A DNA stretch of 64,000 bases, from the NCBI GenBank assembly GCA_936928855.1, contig CAKZHZ010000051.1, positions 70,275 through 134,274 of the forward strand, in the 5' to 3' direction. Below the pieces are notes generated by a model. The model saw nothing but the letters and a program-made list of their open reading frames with translations. It searched no databases and had not been told where the DNA came from. A program made the position numbers and the translations under genes. This document shows positions 25,070-33,808 of the stretch, piece after piece. The DNA is from an uncultured Polycyclovorans sp. Its GTDB lineage: Bacteria > Pseudomonadota > Gammaproteobacteria > Nevskiales > Nevskiaceae. The first letter of the stretch is position 1; every line of letters begins with the position of its first letter.

Positions 25070-26419
25070 TCAGAGGATGTAACGCGACAGGTCCTGGTCG
25101 CCGGCCAGGGCATCCAGGCGCTGATTGACATAGGCGGCGTCCACCATCACCTGGGCGCCCTCCCTGTCCGGTGCCTCGAAGGCCAGCTCTTCCATCAGCC
25201 GCTCCATCACGGTGTGCAGCCGGCGGGCGCCGATGTTCTCGGTGCCTTCGTTCACCTGCCAGGCGATCTCCGCCAACCGCCGTACGCCATCCTCGGCAAA
25301 CCGCACATCGACACCCTCGGTGCCCAACAGCGCGCGGTACTGTTCAGTCAGCGCGTAATCCGGCTCGGTCAGGATGCGGACGAAGTCCTCGGTCTTGAGT
25401 GGCTCCAGCTCCACCCGGATCGGCAGTCGCCCCTGCAATTCCGGCACCAGATCGGAAGGCTTGGCGAGGTGAAAGGCGCCGCTGGCGATGAACAAAATGT
25501 GGTCGGTCTTGATCGCGCCGTACTTGGTGGTGACGGTACTGCCCTCGATCAGCGGCAGCAGATCGCGCTGCACCCCTTCACGGGAGACATCGGCGCCATA
25601 GCTGTCGGCACGGCGGCAGACCTTGTCGATCTCGTCGATGAAGACGATGCCGTGCTCCTCCACCCGCCGCACCGCCGTGTTGCGAATCGCCTCCTCGTCG
25701 ACCAGCTTGGCCGCTTCCTCATCCACCAGCTGACGCAGGGCATCGCGAATCCTCATCTTGCGGGTCTGCGGCTTGCCACCCCCGAGGTTGGAGAACATCG
25801 ACTGCAGCTGTTGGGTCATCTCCTCCATGCCGGGAGGCCCCATCAGCTGCACGTTGGGGGCCGCGCCCGTCAGCTTGATCTCGATCTCCTTGTCATCCAG
25901 CTTGCCCTCCCGCAATTGCTTGCGGAAGACCTGTCGCGCGGCACCGTTTTCGCTCTGGCGCGTGGCCGACGGCTCTCCGAAATCCTGCGGCGGCGGCAGC
26001 AGCACATCCAGCACGCGCTCCTCGGCCGCCGCCTCGGCACGCCCGCGCTGCTGCCGCATGGCCTGTTCACGGGTGTCCTTGATGGCAATGTCGACCAGGT
26101 CCCGGATGATGGCATCGACGTCCTTGCCGACATACCCGACCTCCGTGAACTTGGTGGCCTCGACCTTGATGAAAGGGGCGTTCGCGAGCTTGGCCAGCCG
26201 GCGCGCGATCTCGGTCTTGCCGACCCCGGTAGGGCCGATCATGAGAATGTTCTTGGGTGAGATCTCCGACCGCATCGGGCCTTCCACCCGGGCGCGCCGC
26301 CAGCGGTTGCGCAGAGCAACCGCCACCGCCCGCTTGGCATCGGACTGCCCGATGATGTGTTTATCGAGCTCTCCGACAATCTCGCGGGGCGTCATCAGGG
26401 TTCCGGCATCAGGCGTCAT
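25070..26419 (-). CDS. hslU: ATP-dependent protease ATPase subunit HslU
   Basis: The AAA+ unfoldase that feeds the HslV peptidase. The 449-residue protein has DKHIIGQSDAKRAVAVALRNR at its start, Walker A GPTGVGKT (about residue 63), the pore loop GYVGKD, an I-domain (about 110-230), Walker B IVFIDEIDK, and the C-terminal NIGARRLHTVMERLMEE and ending YIL that docks in HslV. Its ATG overlaps the hslV stop by four bases. Confidence 0.97.
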   Translation of the reverse strand: MTPDAGTLMTPREIVGELDKHIIGQSDAKRAVAVALRNRWRRARVEGPMRSEISPKNILMIGPTGVGKTEIARRLAKLANAPFIKVEATKFTEVGYVGKDVDAIIRDLVDIAIKDTREQAMRQQRGRAEAAAEERVLDVLLPPPQDFGEPSATRQSENGAARQVFRKQLREGKLDDKEIEIKLTGAAPNVQLMGPPGMEEMTQQLQSMFSNLGGGKPQTRKMRIRDALRQLVDEEAAKLVDEEAIRNTAVRRVEEHGIVFIDEIDKVCRRADSYGADVSREGVQRDLLPLIEGSTVTTKYGAIKTDHILFIASGAFHLAKPSDLVPELQGRLPIRVELEPLKTEDFVRILTEPDYALTEQYRALLGTEGVDVRFAEDGVRRLAEIAWQVNEGTENIGARRLHTVMERLMEELAFEAPDREGAQVMVDAAYVNQRLDALAGDQDLSRYIL

Positions 26420-26958
26420 TCGAAGCTCTCGAGCGTCAGCGAGTGGTTGGTGTAGATACAGATATCGGCCGCGATGTGCATGGCGCGCTCAACAATCTCC
26501 CGCGCCTCCAGGTCGGTGGACTCCACCAGCGCACGCGCTGCGGCCTGGGCAAAGGCGCCGCCGGAGCCGATGGCCATCACCCCGTGCGCCTCGGGCTCCA
26601 TGACGTCGCCATTGCCCGTAATCATCAGCGCGGTTTCCCGATCGGCGACCAGCAGCAGGGCCTCCAGCCGACGAAGCGCACGATCGGTGCGCCAGTCCTT
26701 CGCCAACTCCACTGCCGCGCGGAGCAGCTGCCCGCCGTGCTGCTCCAACTTGGTTTCGAAACGCTCGAACAGGGTAAAAGCATCGGCGGTCCCGCCGGCA
26801 AAGCCGGCAATCACCTTGTCGTGATAAAGGCGCCGTACCTTGCGGGCGTTGCCCTTGATACAGGTATTGCCCATCGACACCTGGCCGTCGCCGCCAATGG
26901 CGATCTTGCCGTCCTTGCGCACACACAGAATGGTGGTGCCGTCGAATTGTTTCATCAT
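26416..26958 (-). CDS. hslV: ATP-dependent protease peptidase subunit HslV
   Basis: A proteasome-like threonine peptidase of 180 residues. Processing before TTILCVRKDG exposes the catalytic Thr; IAIGGDGQVSMG, GFAGGTADAFTLF and IGSGGAFAQAAA are family segments. The seven residues before the mature start (MMKQFDG) are the usual propeptide region. The gene is first in hslVU and is preceded by a sigma-32-like promoter. Confidence 0.97.
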   Translation of the reverse strand: MMKQFDGTTILCVRKDGKIAIGGDGQVSMGNTCIKGNARKVRRLYHDKVIAGFAGGTADAFTLFERFETKLEQHGGQLLRAAVELAKDWRTDRALRRLEALLLVADRETALMITGNGDVMEPEAHGVMAIGSGGAFAQAAARALVESTDLEAREIVERAMHIAADICIYTNHSLTLESFE

Positions 26959-26993
26959 GCGCTTCCGTTCGGGCCTCGCCCCGGTCTTTCAGT

Positions 26994-27020
26994 GTGGGGT
27001 CATCCCGCGTCAATTCAAGC
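26994..27020 (-). promoter_or_regulatory. Sigma-32 heat-shock promoter of hslVU
   Basis: On the minus strand, GCTTGAAT (27020 to 27013) is followed after a short spacer by CCCCAC (26999 to 26994), which fits the heat-shock consensus CTTGAAA, 11-16 bases, CCCCATNT. It lies about 36 bases before the hslV start. hslVU is a classic sigma-32 operon, so sequence and context agree. Confidence 0.72.
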
Positions 27021-27038
27021 TACGGCATGGGGGCGCAC

Positions 27039-27962
27039 TCAGCGGTCGGCGCCCCCTTTTCGGGCACGCGGGTGACTCCGGTCATAGACCTCCGCCAGCT
27101 GCCGGAATTCCACCTGGGTGTAGATCTGCGTGGTGGACAGATTGGCGTGCCCCAGCAGCTCCTGCACCGCACGCAGGTCGCCGGACTCCTCCAGCATGTG
27201 CGTGGCAAAGGCGTGGCGCAGACGATGGGGATGAAGGTGCGAACCCAGGCCGCGCCGGGTCGCCCAGGTCTTCAGCGCCGCTCCGATACCGCTGCGCGAC
27301 AACCGTCCCCCGCGCGGATTGAGAAACAGCGCCGGCTCGGCATCCCGCGCCCATTGCGGGCGCACTGACAGCCAGGCGTCCAGCGCCATCCTCGCCTTCC
27401 CGCCAATCCAGACAAAGCGCTCCTTGCGCCCTTTGCCCATCACCCGCAACTCGATCTGGCCGGCATCGAGCTGTGCGGCATCCAGAGCCTGCAGCTCGGC
27501 CAACCGCAGCCCGGTGCTGTAGAACACTTCGACCAACGCCTGATCGCGGCAGTCCCGCGGGTCGACCGGCGGTGCTGCGAGCGCCTCACCCAACCGCTCG
27601 GCGTCGATGACATCGGGCAGCTTTCGCCGATGCCGGGGCGCCCGCACGCCGACCGCAGGATTGGCATCCCCCAGGCCGGCCTGCAGGCGATACCGGTAGA
27701 AGCTCCGTACCGAGGACAGGTAGCGCTGCAGGCTGACGGGCTGGTGACCGTCGCGATGCAGTCGCGTCATCCAACCCCGCACCTGATGCACGCTGACGCG
27801 CTCGGGATCGTCAATGCCCGCCTGTGCGCAATAGGCAGCAAATGCCGCAAGATCGCGCGCCGTCGCCTCCACGGTGTGGGGCGACGCCCGCCGCTCGTCG
27901 CGCAACATGCGCAGGTGGGCCTCGACCGCCCGCGAAAATGCGGTGGCGGCCGTCGCCGACAT
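27039..27962 (-). CDS. xerC: Tyrosine recombinase XerC
   Basis: A 307-residue recombinase that resolves chromosome dimers at dif with XerD. It has the SAM-like N-terminal domain (about residues 10-95) and the catalytic residues: Arg in TGLRLAEL, Lys in VMGKGRKERFV, His/Arg in HPHRLRHAFATH, His in LLGHANLSTT and Tyr in QIYTQV. The frame is open to 28181, but the true start is the ATG at 27962, sharing one base with the DUF484 stop. The dapF-DUF484-xerC order is conserved in gammaproteobacteria. Confidence 0.95.
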   Translation of the reverse strand: MSATAATAFSRAVEAHLRMLRDERRASPHTVEATARDLAAFAAYCAQAGIDDPERVSVHQVRGWMTRLHRDGHQPVSLQRYLSSVRSFYRYRLQAGLGDANPAVGVRAPRHRRKLPDVIDAERLGEALAAPPVDPRDCRDQALVEVFYSTGLRLAELQALDAAQLDAGQIELRVMGKGRKERFVWIGGKARMALDAWLSVRPQWARDAEPALFLNPRGGRLSRSGIGAALKTWATRRGLGSHLHPHRLRHAFATHMLEESGDLRAVQELLGHANLSTTQIYTQVEFRQLAEVYDRSHPRARKGGADR

Positions 27963-28678
27963 CAGCCCAGCCGGGCGCGCACCGCCGCCGCCACCAGCTC
28001 CGCGATCATCTCCAGGAACAGCTTGCCCTGACGCGGCTGAAACCGCTCCGGATCCGCAGCGCCGAACGCCAGCATGCCCAGGTACTTTTCCTTTTCCAGC
28101 GGCACCACCGCTGCGGACTGGGGCAGCGCCGTGGCACGTGGGAACAGCAGTCGCGCCTTCGCCTCGCCAATGGGGCCACACTCGATCAGACGGGTGCGGA
28201 AGAAGTTCTCGAACGCCCTGGCAATCTTGCCCTCCGGCTCGATCGGCGTCAGGCCATCGATGTCATTGCGCTTGTAGTAGGCATTGTTGAGCCCGATGAA
28301 AACCTCGGGAATATCGAAATCCTCGCGCAGCACCTGCCGCAGGCCGGCTGCCACCGCCGCCAGAGACGGGGCACGAATCAGCGTCCGCGCCAGCCGGTGC
28401 ACGTTGCCGGCCCGCCCCTCGTTGTCGCGCGCGGCATCGGTCAGGCGCGACAGGCGCGACTGCAGCTGCTCGTTTCGGGCGCGCAGCAGGTCAACCTGCC
28501 GCTCCATCAGCGACACCGCGGAGCCGGCGCGATGACGCAGCTCCACCTGCTCCAGCACATCGGGATGTCGGCTGAGCACGTCCGGATGTGCCTGCAGATA
28601 GGCGAGCACCGCCGCCTCGTCGACGCCGGCGGCGACATCCGCCGGTGGCTTGTCGTTGCGGCTTTCCACTTCACTCAC
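27962..28678 (-). CDS. DUF484 family protein
   Basis: A 238-residue protein with an N-terminal helical part (VLAYLQAHPDVLSRHPDVL, then a coiled coil at about 60-90) and a GAF-like C-terminal domain (about 100-238). This is the usual layout of DUF484, found between dapF and xerC. It starts with GTG, overlapping the dapF stop as GTGA. The function is not known. Confidence 0.92.
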   Translation of the reverse strand: MSEVESRNDKPPADVAAGVDEAAVLAYLQAHPDVLSRHPDVLEQVELRHRAGSAVSLMERQVDLLRARNEQLQSRLSRLTDAARDNEGRAGNVHRLARTLIRAPSLAAVAAGLRQVLREDFDIPEVFIGLNNAYYKRNDIDGLTPIEPEGKIARAFENFFRTRLIECGPIGEAKARLLFPRATALPQSAAVVPLEKEKYLGMLAFGAADPERFQPRQGKLFLEMIAELVAAAVRARLG

Positions 28679-29502
28679 ATCAGTTCTCCCTGAAATACGG
28701 TCTCCACCGGCCCTGTCAGCCAGACCGGTTGGTCATCCCCCGGCCACTCCACCACCAGCGTGCCCCCCGGCACCTGCAAACTGACGCGGTCCTCGGTGAA
28801 CCACCCCTGCCGGCGTCCGGCCACCGCTGCCGCACAGGCGCCGCTGCCACAGGCCAGGGTTTCGCCCACACCGCGTTCGTACACCCGCAGGCGTCCCTGC
28901 GCCGCGCCCTGCACTTCCAGAAAGCCGACATTGACCGAGGCCGGGAACGCGGGCTGCTGCTGCAAGACCGGCCCCAGGGTTGTCACCGGCGCAGATGCCA
29001 CATCGTCGACCCGGATCACGGCATGCGGGTTGCCCATGGACACGGCTTCGAACCCGACTTCTCCGAAACCGGGGACCGGCAGCACATAGGGCGCGTGCGA
29101 CAGCGTCAGCGGGATATCCGGTGGCGCGAAACGCGGCGCACCAAGATTGGCGCGGATACTGCCACCCGGGAGGTGCTCCAGTTCCAGCACGCGGGTCTGG
29201 GTGCGCACCCGCAGCCGATCCTTGTCGGACAGTCCCCTCGCCCGCACGAACGCCGCCAGACAGCGGGCACCGTTACCGCACTGCCCGACCTCGGAGCCAT
29301 CCGCATTGAAGATGCGATAGTCGAAGTCGACATCGGTCGTGCCCGGCGCCTCCACCACCAGCACCTGGTCGCACCCCACGCCGTAGCGACGATCGGTCAG
29401 GCGTTGGAGCAGCTCCGGTCGGGGGGCGAATGGCGCGCGGGTGGCATCGATGACCACAAAGTCGTTCCCGGCGCCATGCATCTTGGTGAATGAAAGTCCC
29501 AT
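28675..29502 (-). CDS. dapF: Diaminopimelate epimerase DapF
   Basis: Interconverts LL- and meso-diaminopimelate for lysine and cell-wall synthesis. The 275-residue protein begins FTKMHGAGNDFVVID and has both active-site cysteines, in GQCGNGARC (about residue 76) and ACGSGACAA (about 218). Family length is normal. lysA and the small lipoprotein gene that often precede dapF are not present upstream; a divergent actin-like gene is there instead. Confidence 0.96.
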   Translation of the reverse strand: MGLSFTKMHGAGNDFVVIDATRAPFAPRPELLQRLTDRRYGVGCDQVLVVEAPGTTDVDFDYRIFNADGSEVGQCGNGARCLAAFVRARGLSDKDRLRVRTQTRVLELEHLPGGSIRANLGAPRFAPPDIPLTLSHAPYVLPVPGFGEVGFEAVSMGNPHAVIRVDDVASAPVTTLGPVLQQQPAFPASVNVGFLEVQGAAQGRLRVYERGVGETLACGSGACAAAVAGRRQGWFTEDRVSLQVPGGTLVVEWPGDDQPVWLTGPVETVFQGELM

Positions 29503-29590
29503 CCCGTCATTCTAGAGCAGTGTTTCGCACTGATGGGCACCTGCCACGAGTCGCCAGGGGGGTAGGCACAAGGCGTGTCGACGCGGCGTT

Positions 29591-29620
29591 TTGACCCTCC
29601 TCGGAGCTGCGTGCTACAAC
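29591..29620 (+). promoter_or_regulatory. Candidate sigma-70 promoter of the actin-like gene
   Basis: TTGACC (29591-29596), an 18-base spacer and TACAAC (29615-29620) form a plausible -35/-10 pair about 45 bases before the GTG start of the ParM-like gene. The ribosome-binding site AGGAAAGGAG at 29648-29657 is strong and decides the GTG start at 29665. Confidence 0.45.
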
Positions 29621-29664
29621 CGGAGCCAATTTCGGGGGACCTCAAGCAGGAAAGGAGCGGCGCG

Positions 29665-30708
29665 GTGAAAGTGCTGGCGGCGGATATCGGCTTCGGCTAC
29701 ACCAAGACCACGGACGGACGGCAATCCCAGATCTTCAAATCGGTGCTCGGCGAGGCCAATGAAGCGCCCTTCACCGAGGCCCTGATGTCGGCCCAGAAGC
29801 AGCACCCGCGGCATTTCAAGCTGGGCGAGGAAAGCTTCTTCGTCGGCGACCTCGCCGAAAGCCAGTCGCGTGGGCGACAGTTCACGCTGGATCCTCAGCA
29901 GTTCCTGTCCAAGTACGCCAAACAGCTCGCGATCGCCGGCCTGTGCCCCTTCGCCCCCGATGGTGAGCCGATCCGCCTGGTGACCGGGCTGCCCATCAGC
30001 TTCTTCCGCCGCTACCGCGACGCCATCAGCGCGCTGCTGAAAGGCCGTCACGCCCTCACCGCGATCCACCCCGATGGCCGCCGCGAGGAAAAGCAGGTCT
30101 ACATCGAGCAGGTGCGTGTGGTGCCCCAGCCTTTCGGCAGTCTCTTCAATCTCATGCTGAACGATCTCGGCAAACCGGCATCACAACGCTTTCTGACCCA
30201 GAAGATCGGCATCGTCGACGTGGGCTTCCGCACTGCCGATTTCACCATCAGTGATCGCAGCCGCTATTCGGAGCGCGGCAGCGTCTCCACCGACGCCGGC
30301 ATCTCCAGCGCCTATACCCAGGTCGCCACCTGGCTGCAGGAGAAGTCGGGCATCACCGTTGAGCTGTTCCGCTTGTACGAGGCCGTCGCCCGCGGCAGCA
30401 TCAAGATCAAAGGCAAGAGCTACGACATCGGCCCGGTGGTACAGCAGGCATTCCAGCAGCTGGCACAACGTATCGCCAGCGACGCCAACCGCCTATGGTC
30501 GGACGACTGGGACATCGATGCGATCGTCATCACCGGCGGCGGCGGTCAGGTGCTGGCGCCGATGCTGGCGCCGCAGCTGGAAGGCGAGGTGCTGCCGGTG
30601 CCGGCGGATACCGATATCCGCCTGGCCAATGTCACCGGCTATCACAAGTACGGCGTACACCTCTGGGGAGACGGCAACAGCGCCTCCGCCTCAGGTACTG
30701 CGGGCTGA
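29665..30708 (+). CDS. ParM/StbA-like actin-family ATPase, orphan
   Basis: A 347-residue actin-fold protein. Phosphate-1 motif ADIGFGYTKT is at residues 5-14, the phosphate-2 motif IVDVGFRTADF at about residue 180, and the adenosine motif VITGGGGQVLAPM at about 290. These match plasmid-segregation actins of the ParM/Alp type rather than MreB or FtsA. It starts with GTG behind a strong ribosome-binding site. No ParR-like DNA-binding gene or centromere-like direct repeats lie beside it, and both neighbours are ordinary chromosomal genes. Its last 18 bases overlap the convergent wax-ester synthase gene. The role is unknown; DNA segregation or another filament function is possible. Confidence 0.82.
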   Translation: MKVLAADIGFGYTKTTDGRQSQIFKSVLGEANEAPFTEALMSAQKQHPRHFKLGEESFFVGDLAESQSRGRQFTLDPQQFLSKYAKQLAIAGLCPFAPDGEPIRLVTGLPISFFRRYRDAISALLKGRHALTAIHPDGRREEKQVYIEQVRVVPQPFGSLFNLMLNDLGKPASQRFLTQKIGIVDVGFRTADFTISDRSRYSERGSVSTDAGISSAYTQVATWLQEKSGITVELFRLYEAVARGSIKIKGKSYDIGPVVQQAFQQLAQRIASDANRLWSDDWDIDAIVITGGGGQVLAPMLAPQLEGEVLPVPADTDIRLANVTGYHKYGVHLWGDGNSASASGTAG

Positions 30709-32112
30709 TCGCTTACGCGCCGGTTTGCGGCGCAAGCCGGACAGCTGCTCCAGCAAGGTCAACTCCTCACCCATGTAAACCGCAAGCCGCTGCATGTGTG
30801 GCAGCGTGTCACGGCAGCCGGTCAGGCCCACATTGAACTGCCCGGCGTAGCTGAGCACCGTGATGTTGAGTCCCTGCCCGTGGGACAACAGCGATACGGG
30901 ATACATCTGCTCCAGCCGCGCTCCATTGAAGTAGAGCGGCTCGGTGGGGCCGGGCACATTGGAAATGGTCACATTGAACATCGGGCGCGTCTTGCCGCCC
31001 AGCCCGGCCAGTAGCTGCAGAATGAACGGCGCCATGAACAGCGCGGTGTAATTCTCCAGCCCCGCCTTGGGCAGCTCCTGCAGGTGCTGCTTGGCAATCT
31101 CGGTGGACCGGTGGATCGAGCGCAGGCGCGTCAGCGGATCAGCCAGATGCGTATTGAGATTGGCGATGATGAAACTGATGGCATTCCCGGAGTCGTCATC
31201 GTCCGCCGGACGGATGGACACCGGAATGCCCGCAGTAAGCGGCTGCTCCGGCAGGGCCTGAATCTCGTCCAGATACCGCCGCAGAGCCCCGGCGCACAGG
31301 GCCAGAAACACGTCGTTGACCGTGACTCCGACCGCCTTGGCCACGCCCTTGACCCGGTCCAGTGGGTAGAACTGCGTGGCGAACCGGCGCTGACCCGAGA
31401 CCCGACGGTTGAGAATGGACGGCGGCCCGCCGAAAGGCAGGGCCTCGGCCGTGTTGCTGCCACGGAAGTGCTCGGTGACCAGGCGCCCGAGCGCCTTGCC
31501 GACCTGCGGCGCCGTTTCGAACTTCTGCTGTGCAGCCTGGCTCAGCGCCTGCATCAAAGGCCCCCGCGGCTTGGCCGCGCGGGGCCGGCGGGGGCCGCGG
31601 CCGATGGCCCACGGCGGCGGCAGGGCGGACGCCTTGGGATCGGGGACCATCATCTTCTGGAGCATGCGCATACCCCCCACGCCGTCCACCAGCGAGTGGT
31701 GCATCTTCATGTACAGCGCAAACCGGTTGTGCTCCAGCCCCTCGATGACATGTGCCTCCCACAGCGGACGGTTGAAGTCCATCGGGTGCGAGTGCAGCCG
31801 CGACACCAGCACCCCCAGCTCACGCTCACCGCCGGGCTTGGGCAGGGCGGAATGGCGCAGGTGATAGTCGAGGTCGATCTTGTACGCCGTCTCCCAGGCG
31901 GGCAGCACGCCCTTGAGCCGGGGGTTCTTCAGCCGCTGATTGAAGGGTGGCGCGAACGTCGGGGTATCCCGCATGTGCTCGAACAGCCCGGACAGAAAGT
32001 CCTGGGGGGCGTCATCGGGTAACGAGAAGATGGCCAGCACCCCCACGTGCATGGGCGTCTCCGTGGTGTCGACGTACAGCCACGCGGCGTCCAGCGGCTT
32101 CAGCAAGGCCAT
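30691..32112 (-). CDS. Wax ester synthase / diacylglycerol acyltransferase (WS/DGAT)
   Basis: A bifunctional acyltransferase of 473 residues that makes wax esters and triacylglycerol from acyl-CoA. The catalytic HHxxxDG is HHSLVDG at residues 138-144; the N-terminal LDAAWLYVDTTETPMHVG and the later NVPGPTEPLYFNGARL are WS/DGAT signatures. It is divergent from a fatty-aldehyde dehydrogenase gene, a sensible partner in wax-ester turnover. The C-terminal end (RKPARKRSARS) is strongly basic. Confidence 0.93.
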   Translation of the reverse strand: MALLKPLDAAWLYVDTTETPMHVGVLAIFSLPDDAPQDFLSGLFEHMRDTPTFAPPFNQRLKNPRLKGVLPAWETAYKIDLDYHLRHSALPKPGGERELGVLVSRLHSHPMDFNRPLWEAHVIEGLEHNRFALYMKMHHSLVDGVGGMRMLQKMMVPDPKASALPPPWAIGRGPRRPRAAKPRGPLMQALSQAAQQKFETAPQVGKALGRLVTEHFRGSNTAEALPFGGPPSILNRRVSGQRRFATQFYPLDRVKGVAKAVGVTVNDVFLALCAGALRRYLDEIQALPEQPLTAGIPVSIRPADDDDSGNAISFIIANLNTHLADPLTRLRSIHRSTEIAKQHLQELPKAGLENYTALFMAPFILQLLAGLGGKTRPMFNVTISNVPGPTEPLYFNGARLEQMYPVSLLSHGQGLNITVLSYAGQFNVGLTGCRDTLPHMQRLAVYMGEELTLLEQLSGLRRKPARKRSARST

Positions 32113-32142
32113 GGCAACTCCCCTCGTTCGTAATGGATGTTA

Positions 32143-32157
32143 TGGACACAGTGTAGC
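32143..32157. promoter_or_regulatory. Possible weak copy of the TTTACA-N3-TGTAAA operator
   Basis: TGGACACAGTGTAGC in the divergent WS/DGAT-aldehyde dehydrogenase promoter region shares the ACACAGTGTA core with the site at 56570-56584 but lacks the outer T/A bases. It may be chance. Confidence 0.25.
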
Positions 32158-32172
32158 CCCGCCGAAGCCCAC

Positions 32173-32201
32173 TTGGGATTGCCCCCGTATGCGCCTATAC
32201 T
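32173..32201 (+). promoter_or_regulatory. Candidate sigma-70 promoter of the aldehyde dehydrogenase gene
   Basis: TTGGGA (32173-32178), a 17-base spacer and TATACT (32196-32201) form a reasonable promoter 39 bases before the ATG. Directly downstream, TCGACCAATCGTTCGA (32201-32216) has matching TCGA ends and could be a regulator site. Confidence 0.5.
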
Positions 32202-32239
32202 CGACCAATCGTTCGATAAAATGTCGAGGAGCCCGAACC

Positions 32240-33688
32240 ATGAGCACCGCCGTTTCCTACCTGCCCAGCGCGGGCCAGCCGCAGCTTGCGGATATTCACC
32301 GGATCTTCGAGCGCCAGCGCGAAACCGCCCTGCGGTTGCGCACCGCGACGCCCGCCGAGCGCATTGCCAAGCTCAAGCGCCTGAAGGACGTGCTGCTGGC
32401 CCACACTGAGGCCATGTATGAGGCGGGCTACAAGGATTTCAAGAAGCCCCCCATCGAGGTGGACCTCACCGAAATCATGCCGGTGGTGGCGGAGATCAAC
32501 GATGCCCTGCGCCACATCCGCAAGTGGATGAAGCCCAAGTCCGTGCTGCCGACCCGCATGATGATGGGGACCAAGGCCTGGATGCGCTACGAGCCCAAGG
32601 GCCGCACCCTGATCATTTCGCCGTGGAACTACCCGGTGAACCTGAGCCTCGGCCCCCTGGTGTCGGCGGTGGCTGCCGGCAACACCGCCATCATCAAGCC
32701 CTCCGAGATGACGCCGCATGCGGCCAAGGTCATCAGCAAGATCGTCCGTGAAGCCTTCCCGGAAGATGAGGTGACGGTGATCGAGGGCGAGGTGGAAGTC
32801 TCCACCGAGCTGCTCAGCCTGCCGTTCGACCACATCTTCTTTACCGGCTCACCGGCCATTGGCAAGGTGGTGATGGCCGCCGCCGCCAAGCACCTGACCA
32901 GCGTGACGCTGGAACTTGGCGGCAAGTCACCGACCATCGTCGACGCCAGCGCCGACCTGCAGCTCGCCGCCCGCACCATCCTCTGGGGCAAGTACACCAA
33001 CAACGGCCAGACCTGCATCGCGCCCGATCACATCTACGTTCACGAGTCCGTGAAGGAGGCCTTCGTCAAGGCCTGCGTCGACGTGATCAACACCACCTAC
33101 GGCGACAGCGGTGAGCGTCAGCAGGCGAGCCCGTTCCTGGCGCGCGTGGTCAACAGCCGCCACACCGGCCGCATCAAGGCCTTGCTCGATGACGCGATCG
33201 AGCGCGGCGCCAAACCGGTCTGCGGCGGGCATGTCGACGTCGACGACTGCTTCATCGCCCCCACCCTGCTCGAAGGCATTCCCAGCGATGCCAAGATCAT
33301 GAGCGAGGAAATCTTCGGGCCGCTGCTGCCAATCATCAGCTACCGTTCCCTTGATGAAGTGGTCGACCGCATCAACGCCGATCCCAAGCCGCTGGCGCTG
33401 TATGTCTGGAGCAAGACCGAAGCCAACATCAAGAAGGTGATCGAGAACACCAGCTCCGGCGGCGCCTGCATCAACCACGCCGTGGTGCACTTCCTGCACC
33501 AGCGACTGCCGTTCGGTGGGGTCAACAACTCGGGCATCGGTTCAGCCCACGGCGAGTTCGGCTTCAAGTCGTTCTCCCACGAGCGCGCCATCGTCCGCAC
33601 CCGCTTCATGATGGCCCGCATGTTCTTCCCGCCCTACAGCGACTTCTCGCGCAAGCTGGTGAAGATCGTGATGAAAACCTCGATCTGA
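32240..33688 (+). CDS. Aldehyde dehydrogenase, ALDH3/fatty-aldehyde type
   Basis: A 482-residue NAD(P)-dependent aldehyde dehydrogenase. The catalytic Cys259 is in NNGQTCIAPDH and the general base Glu in TLELGGKSP; SPWNYPVNLSLGPL and EEIFGPLLP are family segments. The short length and the hydrophobic-basic C-terminus (FMMARMFFPPYSDFSRKL) fit the class-3/fatty-aldehyde branch, which can sit on membranes. Opposite the wax-ester synthase it may oxidise fatty aldehydes from wax or alkane breakdown; this is inference. A strong terminator follows. Confidence 0.9.
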   Translation: MSTAVSYLPSAGQPQLADIHRIFERQRETALRLRTATPAERIAKLKRLKDVLLAHTEAMYEAGYKDFKKPPIEVDLTEIMPVVAEINDALRHIRKWMKPKSVLPTRMMMGTKAWMRYEPKGRTLIISPWNYPVNLSLGPLVSAVAAGNTAIIKPSEMTPHAAKVISKIVREAFPEDEVTVIEGEVEVSTELLSLPFDHIFFTGSPAIGKVVMAAAAKHLTSVTLELGGKSPTIVDASADLQLAARTILWGKYTNNGQTCIAPDHIYVHESVKEAFVKACVDVINTTYGDSGERQQASPFLARVVNSRHTGRIKALLDDAIERGAKPVCGGHVDVDDCFIAPTLLEGIPSDAKIMSEEIFGPLLPIISYRSLDEVVDRINADPKPLALYVWSKTEANIKKVIENTSSGGACINHAVVHFLHQRLPFGGVNNSGIGSAHGEFGFKSFSHERAIVRTRFMMARMFFPPYSDFSRKLVKIVMKTSI

Positions 33689-33703
33689 GCATCAACGCTG
33701 TCG

Positions 33704-33735
33704 AAGGGCCGGGCCATTGCCCGGCCCTTTTTTTG
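33704..33735 (+). terminator. Rho-independent terminator after the aldehyde dehydrogenase
   Basis: An 11-bp stem, AAGGGCCGGGC with GCCCGGCCCTT, a 4-base loop (CATT) and a run of eight T residues make a textbook intrinsic terminator 16 bases after the stop codon. Confidence 0.92.
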
Positions 33736-33808
33736 TGCGCGTGAGGCACACTGTCAGGACATAAGAAGGCCGTTCGGGGGAGCCGGCGGCCACGTACGAG
33801 GAAGACAC

